Notes under the pieces: generated by a model
Told to the model about the DNA's origin: nothing
Database searches by the model: none
The model's input: only the letters and a program-made list of their open reading frames with translations
Shown here: piece by piece, positions 48,152 to 61,500 of the stretch
Layout: each line of letters begins with the position of its first letter
Position numbering within the stretch: position 1 is the first letter of the stretch
Assembly (NCBI GenBank): GCA_037903475.1
Contig: JBAJFG010000290.1
Span: 496,001 to 560,000 of the forward strand
Reading direction: 5' to 3'
Source: Ancylostoma caninum
Taxonomy: Eukaryota; Nematoda; Chromadorea; Rhabditida; Ancylostomatidae
DNA length: 64,000 nt
Program-made: the position numbers and the translations under genes

Positions 48152-51100
48152 ATGTTGGTAACTCTCGTAGCAGGTGAGATTTTCTATTATATGTATATCC
48201 ATACTGCGGCATTTTTAAGGAGTTGCTCAAATGAAACAAGTTAGATATTCAAGTTTTGCATCGAACATGTCCACACTTGCACCAACTGATAGATTTTCCT
48301 CAGAGTCAATGACGATATGTAAATGTAGTATATAAAAGAATTTCAACCAAGCGTGAGTAGAACCAAGCGAGACTGGATATAAATGGTTGAAAAACCCCTG
48401 TTATAACTAATATGTTACACAGAACCATTAATGGAAAGATTTCATGCTTAGAAAAAACGGTTCCGAGTTAACGTTCAGTATTCCTTCACATATCTGATAA
48501 GAAAAGAACTACGCGGCATAACATAATGGGTATAATAACGGGATAGGTTTCACGTCGTTAGCCTTATATGGGTTATGTGCGGGAAAAGAAAGTTCGGCGA
48601 GCACCTACACTTAAGTTTAGGCTAAAGCTTAGGCTGAGAATCAGGCTTCTAGGTGAAGCCTATGACCATTTGAAAGGGTCGGCTACTTCATTTTCGCCCT
48701 ATGTGCGTCCGAAACGGGTTACAAGAACATGAGACGAGATTCGAACAATTATCATGATTGTAGTCAACAAGTACATCTAGCATTTTATCATAACATACTA
48801 CAATCAACTACAAATAGACCTGATTCACTTAACTCTGTGGTCATATAATCAAGATCTTCTGGTCTGTGATATTCCGCTAATATTTCTCATTTCCAATACA
48901 TCCTACATACATGTGGTGGATCTCACATACAATGCATCTTAGATACATGTGGTGGTAGGTATGTATCAATCACGAATCTAGCTGTAGGTTGTAGTCCTAC
49001 ACATTCAAAGGGTATTTTAGAAATATGTGCACATATTAAACATTACTTGCCAAACACTATTCAGAAAGTTCCTGTCATCTTAGTTATGAGCACATGAGGA
49101 AACCTACCATTTGATTCGGTTTTTTATAAGGTACATACATGGAACGAAAAATGAACAACCAGCAGAACATGAATGGTGGAGTGAAGTTAGAATAGGTAGG
49201 TATGAAAGAGCAAATAATTATAATATGTACAGTGGACGGCAGCGGCGGTGGCCTATCTGCGGCCTCAAGAAGGACGCAGCGCGACCGCGCCGCGCGCGCG
49301 CCGGGATCGGTCTCATCACTTGCGGAATGCTATTTCTAGGGTCTCTTCTCCCTGATTTAGTCGAAAATCCTTAGAATCGAGTAGAAAAGCTGTAAGAAAT
49401 TGCATAACAGAAGCAGTATACATAAATTACGGCGCGGGTGCGCGACGTCCTTCTCAAGGCCGCAGAAGGGCCAACGCCATTGACGTCCACTCTATACATA
49501 TACATATACACATACATTATCATCAACAATCTTCTTATAACACACTAGGCTGCTTCAGCAACCCACCTATTCCACCTCAAACTCTCATAGCAGGCTCAAA
49601 CCCTGAAACTCTACGTTAACCTGTTCTAGAACTACTGATGAAAGGGTCGTGAACCCACTGTGCAGAGAAGTCACATAGCTGATATAGCTTCCAGGAAACG
49701 GGAAATGTGGAAAACATGACGGTTCTTCTCAAGCATCGATGATATTAAATGTGTCATCTACTTGGCTTCTATAGAAATGAAATAATATCCCCACTAAGCC
49801 TATTGTTAGAGAATAAACTTCCATTTTGTTTAGGTTTAGCGTTGCTGGGATGCTGTGCTGCACGATGTCCATGTAAAACTAGGACTGAAGCGTTCACAGC
49901 TACATCATCTCCGTCTACAGCAGAATCTACGGAGACTACGATTTCAACAACTCCGTACAGAACTACTGCAGAATCTACGGAGACCACGACTCCAACAACT
50001 ATGTACACAACTACTGCAGGATCTACAGAGGCTTCGAATTCAACAACGTCGTACACTACTATGCGTCAATCGTCATGGTGCCCTTGTCGCACAACTACTC
50101 AAACGGTCAGCTCTATAGTATCCAAGTAGAAGAACTAAGGACCACACAAGTAGTGCCGCTCAACACCGAACAAACAAGGAGATACTCTTCTGAGGAACCC
50201 GTCTATCGGCGGAGTAGCTCCAGTGTTTTGATCTTTCTGATAACAAATCTTTTTTTCTATTCCTAATCTACTTACTTCGTGATTAGTATTAGTTGTTAGC
50301 TTCTAATGCCGCTGCCATTTTTTCTCTCACCTCTGAGAAGTGAGCAAGAATTCGTTTTTAAAGACTCTCTTTGAACAAGAGAATAAGGAAGAAGTCTTGT
50401 AGTCCTATATCATATGGGTACGTTCCTTAACTACGCATACTTTAGCAACCTTGGCCGGTGCCAACGCAGACAGTACCGCAGCCAGTACCGCCGGCTTCTC
50501 CTCTGAATCAATGCTCGTGCACGGACAAGAACATATGGCTGGATGTGTACTTCCTCATCGACGCGTCCCTCGCAATGACTAGTGCCGGATTTGATGGAGT
50601 GAGTGAAAGGAAGAGTAGCCCAAGTGCTCAGTAGTGTCTTATTTTGGCAAGAGTGCATGTTTTGCATGTTGAACCATCCCGGAAAGCAGATTTGTGCTTT
50701 ATGTTCGAGGAGATAGCTGTGGAAAGAGTGTGTTTGGTGCGCTGATAACGAATATCAAATCTGTTTTGCATTTTGAAGCTTTTCTGCAGGGTTACGGTAT
50801 TCATACTTAGGAACTGTAGTTAATTGTCCTCCTCAGCATCTGGCTGTGCTGCGCAACTTGGGTTACTTCACTTGTTGATCACGAATATGGCATCCAGGGA
50901 AAACCAAAATGCGCTTCTGGAGAGTTAGAGTATGCATGCAGTGCTGGTGAGATTATGCAGCACTATAATCCATTCCATCATCTGCTTTGTCCCATAACTT
51001 TCCAGAAATGTGTTTTGGTGCAAAACAGATGCTATATGTACGCTATGCGTAAAGTACTTACTTGTTACTTGACGACCATATTCTTCCTCTTCATGTTAGT

Positions 51101-54100
51101 TTTGGGGGAGTAGATCCTCCAGACTCCTTCTAAATTCTCGCCGGTCATTTGCTACATATTCATTTATTTCTTTGTAGATGTGCAACCTGCACGTATATGC
51201 CATGAAACAGGCAACGGTATCAAGAAGAAATAAAAAACACAAGTCAGAAACAACGACAAATAGTGGAACAACAACAGTGTAGGTAAACAACGCTAGCGAG
51301 GAGCCACTGAGTCAGCGGTTTGCCTTGAAAGATTGTAAAGACAATTGCAGCGCATTCCTACCTATAAGCGCGTTAAAAGTAGGGACTCCTGTGAGAGAAG
51401 AATCTCTATCGGACCTGAGTTTTTGCTACCGACACCTTGAGCTTAAAATAACCACCTCTAGTTCTAGAGGGACCAAGAAGAAAGAAGTTGCTTGACTCAA
51501 CAGACATTTTGCCCTTGAGAATTTTAAAAGCCATTACCAAATAGTTCCTTAATCGTATACTGTAAAGGCTGGATAGTTGGAGCTGCTTGCGCCTTTGGTT
51601 TCCACTAGGAATGAAACTGTAAGTCAGACCACTATACCGTAGCACTAGTTTCCGAGTGGAATCATTCTGAACACTTTCTAAGAGATCAATGTCCTTCTTA
51701 TAGTATGGATTGGAACCTGTAGTGACACACTCAACGAGGGGACAAACATATGTTTTAAAAGCTCTTATGAGAATTTGCGAATTCCTGTTGCCATGATCTT
51801 CCTAATATTTCTTCAATTTGTTTTCTCCAACGGTCCAATTGTCTGCCTTTGTCTGGATTCCATGGCCAGCAACGTGTTTCCTTTTTGGGTCCATCTGTTG
51901 TCGCCTCGTCTTGCAATGTCACCTTCCTACGGTGACCTTATAAAAATGCACTACTGCCTAAAATCAAAGTGTAGATTATATTCAGCTTGCAGATAGCCCT
52001 ACAGTGCAAAGTTTCACCACATTAGGAAATATGTACATCTACAGTACGTACAGTTAACACATAGTTGGCAGTACTACGTTGCAGTACGAAACGAATATCA
52101 TATTCGTGATCAGCGTGTGGAATCTCTTTTGAAACATTTTGGAGAAATTCCACAAAAAAAAACGAGCTAAAACAGTTCACCGGTACGTCATTGTGAAATA
52201 TGTTAAGGCCACAGCATTTGTCGAGTCTGTGCTATACAGTGCGTTTCATAAGTATAGACGCACCCTAGAAAATGCCGGTACCCAGTTCGTCACAGGTTCA
52301 TGAGAAAAGTTACAAACGTCAATCGATCCGGCATGCCAGAAAACCTAAGACTGCCTTGTTTCGCTAGTGATTGTGGAAAATACGGGATAGATCTGGCACA
52401 TCACCTTTAAATGTGCCGTTTCATAAGTATAGACGCGGTCTATGAGAAAATACAAATAAATCTTATCTTCAGGGAGAAACGTGGGCTCAATATTTTGATA
52501 AGAACTAATAAGCGTCTACATTGTAAATCTGCATTTCTACTCGGATCACAACGTTTTGGAGCGAGGCTGGGGCAGCTAAAAGATTTAGATGCTGTAGGCT
52601 GGTGAAATCGCAGGATCTCCGTGTATAGGGGAGGTTCTTCGGGGTCCACATGCAAATATGTATAAGATGTCGAGTCCTACAATCAAGTGAAGAATTTTGG
52701 TATGCAAAAGAAGACATCGCATCAAAGACGGCGTCGTATGCTCTGCCTGAACTCAAAGCACATGATGTGCATTAATGGTGTCTGAGCCGTTGCGTCGGCT
52801 CCGTCATGCAGTGCATGGGTTAGAAAGGCATTTATTCGCTGCATCACCATTGCACATTGTTGGTTTCACCTTATACCTGGGGTTATCCCGTTCCAAAAAG
52901 CTTCACAGCTTTGTTTTCCGGGAAGGAACGTGGTGATTGCCATGTCGAAAAAGCGAGTTGGTTGTTTTGGATCTTTTGGAAGCCTGTGCTATGTTTAAAT
53001 GAGTTTATAGGATGAGGAAACGTTTTCTTGGACTCTATTATAATGAATGCACGCCGCTGGGATGACATACAAGGGGAGCCAAACTCTCTCAAAACGAGCA
53101 CCTTTGGAGGTAGGCGCTGCCGAAGTTGGAGATGTTTCCTATCATAACGACATCCTCGATATTATTTCCATTTCTACATAATCGAATTCCTCAAATCACA
53201 AGAGCACCTTTAGTGTTCAATTCTCACATTTTCCTGCAGCACACAGAAGGAGAAACCTTACTTCCCATAGAAAAACCGGCGTGACCTATACCAGTCGCTC
53301 AACTTATAAGCATTTTCAGAAACGCTAACTGACGGTACTATTCGCCTTTTAATACTAGCAACATCGAACATCCCTGGAGCATCCTACCAGATGATATTCA
53401 TGGCCGGAACCGAACATCTTCATGCACAACAAAGCTGGAAAATGCTGTTGCCTGTACTAAGAGCCGTTTTGATAGCCATTTGCTGGAAAAGATGGGTGAA
53501 TCTACGCCAATCTATGTTTTCTGAGTTATTTGGAAACTGCGGAGACCTATCAACCACAAATCTGCAGTTGCAAGAAAGTTCCCTCTGTGAAATCAAGGGT
53601 TTCTGAAAGTGCGTCTATACTTATGAAACGGTCCCTAGGAGGGGGAAGTGCTGGGTCTACCTTTTTTTTCCATAAGTTCGGGTGAAACGACGGAAACAAG
53701 GGTTTTCGGGCACGCCGATTCGATTGGCACTCCTGGTTTTCTTCAAAAAGTTACGTGGAACTGCGTACCAGTGTTTTCTGGGGTGCGTCTATACTTATGA
53801 AACGCACTGTATAAAATGACCATCGGGCAAGAGCATGGACAGCAAAGTCGTGTCGGGTACGAGTTTTCCGTCTACAATTTTTCACAGCGATAGCCAATGA
53901 TTATTTATTTTGCTCACAGCTTCATCACATATTCTGAGGATGTTGGCATGTGGTACGACCTGACTACTTTCCAGTCTACTGACGACATGATCAACAGTGC
54001 ATATCTTACATATGACGGCAATCGTGGTACAAACATCGAAGCGTGGGTTTTATGTCGATGTGACGCCCCACTGTGGGCGTGGTTTCCGTCGCACCTTGCC

Positions 54101-56961
54101 AGCGTTTGTTACGGGGAAGAATCTCTACTCTACAGGATTCTCTTCCTTTCTTTATTTTTTATGAATGAAATAGTTTGTGTTACTGAAAATAGGAATGAAA
54201 ATGAAAAGATAAAAAATGAATATAGATGCCAAGCACTACCCAAAAACATCTGAAATATGCCGACCAGCTTATTCACGAATGAAAACCGTTTTCAGTGCCA
54301 TTAAAATGGCTTCGAAGAGTTTTGCTACATCGTCACATCGCGACAACGCACAAAAGGTTATTGTGATCGTGGCATCCGATTATCAGTGAGTTCCCAGTGG
54401 TGACGTTGTCGAAGTTTTTGACTTCATTTTCATTTGGAAATATTAGGTTAACCGGGAGTTTTTGCCAAAGTTCAGTCTCCTTTTATTGTAATCAGAAACT
54501 TTTTCCAGTAACCTATTCAATCAACTGTATAATATCTTTGTTAGTAGGGCGCTGTGGGTTATTTTTGAATGGGTTACCAGATCCCTTCTTCCTGAACTTT
54601 GTGTGGGAGTTGAAAAAATATACTCTGACTCTCCTAGTCTTCTCCCAGTCACATACCACAGGGTCAACTTTCCGTTGATGCGTCAAATAAAACGAGTTCT
54701 CGAAAAATTTTGGGTGAGTTTTTTTTTTTCGCCAGGCTTATACACGTGTGGAACCACTGAGCATTGAAAGGAAAACTCAATTGTTCTATTATTATCCATA
54801 TCAACTATTTTTCATTAGGCACTGGCGCAAATATGGAAATATCTATAGTTAATCCTTCGATGTTCTCAGGGAAGGAAATTACAATGATCCGAGAGCTGCT
54901 GCAGAAGCATTCAAAGAAGACGGTGGTTACATAATAACTGTGGGTAAGTGTTGCGATTAAAAAAACCATTCGAAAGACGGGTGGCGAATGCGAGATGGAA
55001 TGACGGGCGAGATGAAAAGTGTACACACATATAAAACACAAAAAAAAAATTGCTTCACCTTTTTTTCCTTGATTTTGTACACACTATACATACAGAGTTA
55101 CTATGCGCTCTCATTGCGCAAATTATTCAGAAGCTCTTGACCAATCATAGCCATCGCCTACTTACACGCATGTTTACGTCCCATCCCCCTCCCCCCCTAA
55201 ACAAACGCATTCAATTCTAAAGATTTCATACCACTTTGTCAGATTAGCGCTCACCCCCCCCCCGTCCCTGCTTCACTCTCTCCTGCCCACCTTTCTACTT
55301 CGACCACGCCTAATCCGCCTAGCCGGCAGACCGCTTTTGTAGGGATACGGTAAGCGTACGGTAACACATTGGGAGCAAATGCCGATTACAGGAGGATAAC
55401 GAGGTGGCACGCGAACTAGTGTTGTTAATCGTTATCAGCGTCTGAAACAAGCACTCTGCGCAGAATTCGAGAGGATTCTGTGAGATAGCGTATCTACAGT
55501 ACACCTACAGTAAAACTAGCAAAAAATGATTCACTGCTCAAAATGGATAGATAAATATTCATATTCAGTACCTTGAGTATCCTCCATGCAATGTCTGAAC
55601 AAAAAGATTCTTTTTTTTTGAAATCTTGTGACAGAGCCCACTGAATAGTGCGAATATGGTAATGAGTTCCGTTACGTAAACAAACTAATGAAGTGTGAAG
55701 CCTCGCGAAGTATTTCTTTCCAGAATATGTCCAAGAGCATGATGAACCGATCCCTTTGTTGGCTAATCTAGCCAGTGGACCGCAATTCCAATTCACCAAC
55801 CGATTCGGTAACCTCACGGCAAAGGATCTGCGCACAGCTTTTTGCAAAGGTTCGCCTCCCCAATATTTTCTTCCACGGAATTCTGTGGTAAACTGCTTGA
55901 AAAGCCGGATACGAGCTCAGAGATTATCCTAAATAGTGCCTAGTTTCGTGTAAAGCAGTTAAATGTCAGTGCGCTTCAGCCAATTGCTTCTGCCCGACCA
56001 ACTACAACCCTGACAACCAGGGCGACATCGCTCCGCTTGGTGGATGCTACAGACCGGTGTCGATCCCTGCCATCGAGGTTCGTTACGCAAATTTAAGAAA
56101 AAAAAACTAGGCATCATAGCAAATGATTGAGGTACTCGCTGCGAGGAACTGCCGTCAGCACCATAACGCCACTCTCGCTAAGGTTGAAGACATAAGCAAG
56201 GCAGCGTTCTTGACCACGTGTAAGAAACTTTGCCACTAACTTACTCCTAGTGCAACCACCACCGGATCAATAATTGATTGTGCTACTATCTAATGTTCTT
56301 TGTTAACAACGGCGGACTACATGAGATCCTTGTTAATTTTTAGTGTTCTCCCCAAAAACCAAGTTCTGGATTGGACTGAGGCTTGTCGACGGAGTGTATC
56401 AGTGGCCCGATGGCACTACGGTGAGTTCCACATAGAACGAATTTCATAGGTACAAGCACTACTTCGGGAGTGGTGAACGCATGACGAGCCATGGATGACC
56501 TACTCCAGCCAGGATAGGGTCCCAAATCATTTTGAAAATTTTACCAATTGGTTAAAAAAAATCAAAACCTCGGCCAGGAAATTGTTGAGATCGCAGCTTT
56601 TTCACACCCCCCCCCCCATCCTACCCTTCACGACTGCGCTTTTCTGGTTTGCGCCACTGATTGCTTATGTAGGACAACAATAAATTTCTTTCAGCTCCAA
56701 AGCAACAGCTACCAAATGTGGGCACCTGGTTACCCAAACCCTGCAGCTGGTGATTGCGTCTACATGTACCAGTATTCAGGATTTGGGTCCGAGTTTTTTC
56801 TACAGTGTTTCTACGTAACCACATGGATAACCCTTGATTTAACGTTAACGAATTACGTTTGCAGCTTCGGCTGGTTCAACGACGACTGTGGCGATGACCA
56901 GAACTACGTCTGCCACAACGCGCCATGCAGCGCTGACAACTATTGCTCCTCTAGAACCTAA
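48152..56961 (+). CDS. Secreted vWA + C-type lectin protein (CLEC-2), exon 4 split by transposon
   Basis: Exons: 48152-48173, 49834-50105, 50446-50598, 52208-52236 plus 53812-53856 (one exon, interrupted), 53920-54042, 54296-54385, 54870-54943, 55724-55849, 55980-56077, 56120-56219, 56344-56420, 56695-56786, 56865-56961. Without the insert the frame runs through for 465 residues. A signal peptide (MLVTLVAGLALLGCCAA) is followed by a Thr/Ser-rich linker with three 16-residue repeats (TAESTETT...), probably O-glycosylated, and a Pro-rich stretch. In the vWA domain the metal motif reads D137-A-S139-L-A141, so the last Ser is lost. The lectin domain has WIGL at 386-389, WPDGT at 398-402 and GWFNDDC. 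With the 1573-bp insert in exon 4 this allele is probably broken. The last intron (56787-56864) is 78 bp and stop-free, so retention would keep the frame. AATAAA lies at 56968-56973. Confidence 0.85.
49227..49493. mobile_element. TIR MITE (GTACAGTGRACGGC family), copy 2
   Basis: Same element as 39350-39613: ends ACAGTGGACGGCAGCGGCGG and AACGCCATTGACGTCCACT, inner CGACCGCGCCGCGCGCGC and GGAATGCTATTTCTAG. It lies in CLEC-2 intron 1. Confidence 0.75.
51170..51775 (-). mobile_element. LINE fragment, reverse-transcriptase C-terminal region
   Basis: Minus-strand translation gives TYVCPLVECVTTGSNPYYKK, DIDLLESVQ, SSLYSIRLRNYLVMAFKILK and NFFLLGPSRTRGGYFKL in one frame. This is the pattern of the C-terminal part of CR1/Jockey-like LINE ORF2. 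The 3' side has frameshifts and an AATAAATGAATATG tail. It lies in CLEC-2 intron 3. Sequence at 51840-52000 may be a further LINE piece. Confidence 0.75.
52235..53811. mobile_element. TA-flanked DNA transposon inserted in CLEC-2 exon 4
   Basis: The element (52237-53809, 1573 bp) starts CAGTGCGTTTCATAAGTATA and ends with the exact reverse complement over 29 bp. TA is duplicated at both ends (52235-52236, 53810-53811), typical of the Tc1/mariner superfamily. Copies of the CGTTTCATAAGTATAGACGC motif recur just inside each end (about 52420 and 53610). Internal frames are short and I could not identify an intact transposase, so it is probably non-autonomous or decayed. Excising the element and one TA restores an exon of 74 nt, identical in length to the CLEC-3 exon. 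Confidence 0.9.
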
Positions 56962-58472
56962 GCACCTAATAAAACTATTAATTTGCACTTGTTCCACCGT
57001 CTTCATAGCTACAAAAGGATGTTACATGGATTGGAAGATTGGCTCACCTCCCCTTGCATACTACCTGCCGTTAGGGTTAAGCTCATATGTTTAGTGGGTA
57101 AGTTCTCATCAACTTGGACAAGTTGAGTAACAGCATCTAGTGGTCACTAGCGAACAAGCCTAGGTGAGCCTTGGGCCTCATAGATCACTAGGGTTACCTG
57201 GGGTAAACGTGCCAACGCAACGCAAATCTACCCATTCTCAGTAAAGGCGTCCACACGTCTACCCTGGGTAATCTCTATCCTGGACCGAAACCTATGTCAT
57301 ATATTGGAAGCAGTGAAGGTTTTTCTGGAAGAAAGATCGTCCAAAAAAAGCCTGTTTCCCCAGAAAAGCAGTGTTGTCATCTAGTGGTAAGAATTTCCCA
57401 GGTAAAGTTCGTTCTCGAATGGGATGTTGAAGTGGTACGCACATATTGAAAGTTCAGAAGAAGGAATTGGCCCATGCTCCTTCAAAAAAGATCCTATGTG
57501 GATCCTTCACAGCAGGAGGAGCTTTCATGTTGAACGGTTCAAAAAAAGCATGGGTCCGGTTTCGATACCCACGTTCAGCACCATTTTCAAGAATTCGATT
57601 ATTGCATGAATCTTGCCACGTTCCACAGCAGATATTCTCATACATATATTATAGATATTCTAAGTCTACATATTTGATTTTATATAGATTATATAGGAGG
57701 ATGACCTGCGGTAGTAGTCAGCTGCGATTTATCTCCTTTAGCTCCTCCGAACACAAGAAAGAAATCTTCAATTTTCTCTGAAAAATCGAATATTAAGTAA
57801 AATTCAAAAGTTTATATACATATTCAGCTCTAAATGCGCCATGAGTTGCAGTTCTAGACAACATTCACACCCAGGAATGGGAGCCTAGCAACACATTCGT
57901 TAAGAAGAAAAAAAAACAATTTTTTGCAGGATTTTTTGAGGACAACAGAGCCGAGCAGCGCGCCTTGTCTCGCAAGATTCCAGGATGGAGCCGAGACTGA
58001 CGAATATCCCTAAATTTTGCCTTTTCTGCAGTTCTAAACGATATTTCCATCCGAAAGCATTTATCGCGATTCCTCGCAGCGGAAGTCCTGTTCATGCCAC
58101 TTTTTTGATAGCTTGCAGCGATAAGTCGTCGAGCCTAGGAATCGTCAGTAGAGATAAGATTACGTGAGCTGTGTGACCAAATGAACTCTGGAAAAATCAG
58201 CATGAAAAGCACAATGCTTCCGACAAACGTTGCAGATAAGATTGGGGCGTCATTAGGAAGAACATTTATGCTGGACATAAATTTCCCACACAACTCCATG
58301 ATTGGATAAATCAGTGTGGAAAAACTGAAGAATACGCCCTTAAATCTTGGGATTTGACTAAAGTGGACGGATAAAGTGGCCGGAGCTGATCATTCTCATT
58401 CTGGATAGAGCTAAATCACATCACTAGTGGGAAAATCACGTCACCATCATCCTAGAAAAGTAGCAGATGTCT
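56962..58472. other. Intergenic region between CLEC-2 and CLEC-3
   Basis: No gene is supported. A small palindromic element (57185-57310, GGGTTACCTGGGGTAAACGT to CTACCCTGGGTAATC) is related to 23990-24090 in BCO-A intron 10. The rest is AT-rich. Confidence 0.55.
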
Positions 58473-58583
58473 TATCCGCCACCCATGGCCGTAAACCTTA
58501 TCTCCGTCTAATAAATTTATCACCCGTATGCCGATTGCGACTATAAACGACCAGCCTGCCACCTTTCTGACGAGTGTGCAGCC
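58473..58583 (+). promoter_or_regulatory. Upstream block of CLEC-3 conserved with CLEC-2
   Basis: It contains TATCCGCCACCCATGGCCGT, AAACCTTATCTCC, AATAAATTTATCA and a TATAAA at 58542-58547 about 37 bp before the ATG. Order and spacing match the block at 48052-48151. Confidence 0.6.
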
Positions 58584-61500
58584 ATGGTGGTAATTCTTCT
58601 TGCAGGTGAGGTTTTCTTGACCTATACGTAACAAATTTATTCATTTATTTTGTGACGGGGGAATATACCCCCGTAAAAAAACAGACCAAGTGCAACAAAC
58701 GAGAATTGCCAAACAACAAAATGAAGAAAAGTGAACTGTACAATTACAATAAAATTTAAGAAGATACAAAGACTTAAAACAAAGCAGGGAAAAAGTATGA
58801 CAGGTAGAGTCTGTTTGAATATCAACTACAGATAGTTTGGTCGCTTTTCAAGACACTTTTTGAAGGAGCTAAGCAATAAGCATAGTACATTTCCTTGAGT
58901 AATTTTCTAAACGGTGCCAGTACCCTCTTTGAGAAGAACTTTGACTTAAGTACAGTTCCTGGCGCTGAATCCTGGAAATTAAGCTTCCTGGTCGAAGTGC
59001 GGGATGGAGTTATTTTAAAGAAATTATTTATGTCTAAGGCTATTCTTCCATTTAATATTTTAAAAATAAAGGATTTATTTACCCATAGCATAAATGTCGA
59101 CCAAAAGCCCGGTGAGTTTTCTTTTTGCCTTTAGGTCTAGCGTTACTGAACTGCTGCACAGCCTTCACGTTCGCACCAATAACTGCCACGACGATGTTTG
59201 CTACAACTGGACAGGGCACAAGTGTTGGACCTACTGCTACGGTCAGTTCTACAGCGTTCTGCTATGAATTTTCGGAAGCATTCAACCAGTGCAGTTATAT
59301 TCCTAACAAATTCGTTTAAGAATTCTTATCAACAAGAGCTAATATTCTCATTTGTTTGTTTAATTATTTATCTATTCCCACCCACTCCATCCCTGTTTAT
59401 CCATCCGGGTGGCGGTCAAGACGTACGCCGCGACGCGACCGCGCCGCACGCTTACGCTTTTCAACTTCAGGTCGTTTCTTCAAATTCGACGCACTAATTG
59501 ACATCGATGGCCACCTTCTCACAGTTTGCGGGTTCCGAAAACACTCATCTGTCTCACTAAAGCTTAAAAAAGTTGCCCATATCCACGCACAACTGCTCGT
59601 ACCCTAGAAGGCTGCAGCCGCGACGCGCACGTGAATCGACCAATCACAGACCAGCAGCGTACCTCTTGTCACGCAGCCTATCCATCCTACTTCGAACAAT
59701 CATACCTGCATCCCTAGTATAGTGCACCTATTTTGTAATTTCTCAACAAAAAAAAGATGCATGAGCCATATAGAGAGTAGTGGCAGTGTCCCATATTCCC
59801 TTACGACACAGCACATTCAGAAGACAGAATCTCATATGTGTCCTGTAGATCGCAGGTCCTGTATTTGCGGCAAGTGCTTGTAATGGCAGCAGAATTCGAA
59901 GTCGACGTTATATGACGAATAAACTACAGAAATGATTTGCCTCAGAGCCCCAAAAACAAGTTTCTGATCGCATCTGAAACTTGCTGGCCCAAAAGCTTGT
60001 CGACAACTTGTTATCACAATTCCTTGTCGACAAGTTGTCAGCTCAAAAGGCGTGACTCACCTTTTTGCCATTCTATCCTCCAATAAAACAAAAAAAGAAA
60101 AAGATACCTAAGCTCCGTTTCGTTCCTACCACTAGACGGAGACAGAAAAAGAGTAAGATCACCAACGGAACTCATCAGTAGTGAGTGGTGGTCTTGGAAA
60201 ATGGAAATTGACAAAATAAAAATTGAAAAAAAGTCAACCAACCTGATCCAAATAACGAGACTTGAGCATTTATCCTATCTACACGTACTGCAGCGCCCTC
60301 CTCCGACGCCAACGCCGACGGTAACGCCGACTCCTCCTCTGAATCAGTGCTCCTGTACGGACAAGAACATCTGGCTGGATGTGTACTTCCTCATCGATGC
60401 CTCCTTTGCAATGACCAGCGCCGGATTCGATGGAGTGAGTAGAGATTTACGAAGGTGAAATGTTCCAATGCCCCTTGGGGACATATCCTGAATATATAAT
60501 TATAAGTAAGTTACTAAGGATCATTTTAGTTTTCGTTTCGTGCACTATCCTTATACGAAAACTAATCAGAGCAATAAGTTTCTTACTGCACTTATCAGTA
60601 AGGTAGAAGAAACTTCTTGAATGTGTAAATTGTTAAATTTGATATATTTTTTGCATAAAATTAGAATTAAGGTAATATGAATAGTGACATAACAGCTTTA
60701 TGCTCCACTGTTTAAGGCCACCGCCTTCGTTGAGTCTGTGCTGTTCAAAATGACGCTTGGACAAGCTTATGGACAACAAAGTCGTGTCGGGTACGAGTTT
60801 TCCGTAGTCAATTTTTGTAAGAGGCAATTAGTATTTATTTCAATTATAGGTTCATCACATATTCTGCCAACGCTAACAAGCGTTACGACCTAACCAGTTT
60901 CCAGTCCACTGACGACATGATCAACAACGCAGATCTTACCTATGACGGCAGTCGTGGAACAAACATTGAAGCGTGGGTTTTCCTGCTTATGTGACGTCAT
61001 TGTGTGCTTTATGAATAGTAGCACTTGCCTTATACCACACCACGTTGCTACGTTGGAACTTGATTGAACTTACATTTCAACGAAATCGTAGCCGTCAGAG
61101 GGCTGAAAGTAGCTAAAGTTGTTTGATCTGTCACATACACGTACGGTCAAAACGTCCCATCACAAGGAGAACTTACACTGTATGCGTGCGACTGACGCGC
61201 GTACGTCTATGTGATGAAGAATGGGGCTCAGTCGCATTGCAGTCGCAACTCAGAAGCAAGCGATCACGGCTTCATTGCTGCCGCGCGTTCTCTTCAATGA
61301 GAATGTGCATTCCGCGTTGACGGTCCTCGTGAGAAGTCCTTAGCAAATAGGTGCGTGCGTCTGGCGCACGACTGACGCACGCAGCTGATATAAATTGCCC
61401 TACACCTTGCCAGTTCTCTACGTTTTCTCAGGCAAAGCACGAAGAGAATACCTGGAGTCGGAGTCGAACCGACCAGTTGAGTTAGGGTAATTTATAGTAG

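Noticed and set aside
52883..53101. Possible transposase frame inside the CLEC-2 insertion
   Set aside because: The minus-strand frame is 72 aa with no clear DDE/D motif; it could be a relic but I cannot support a transposase call.
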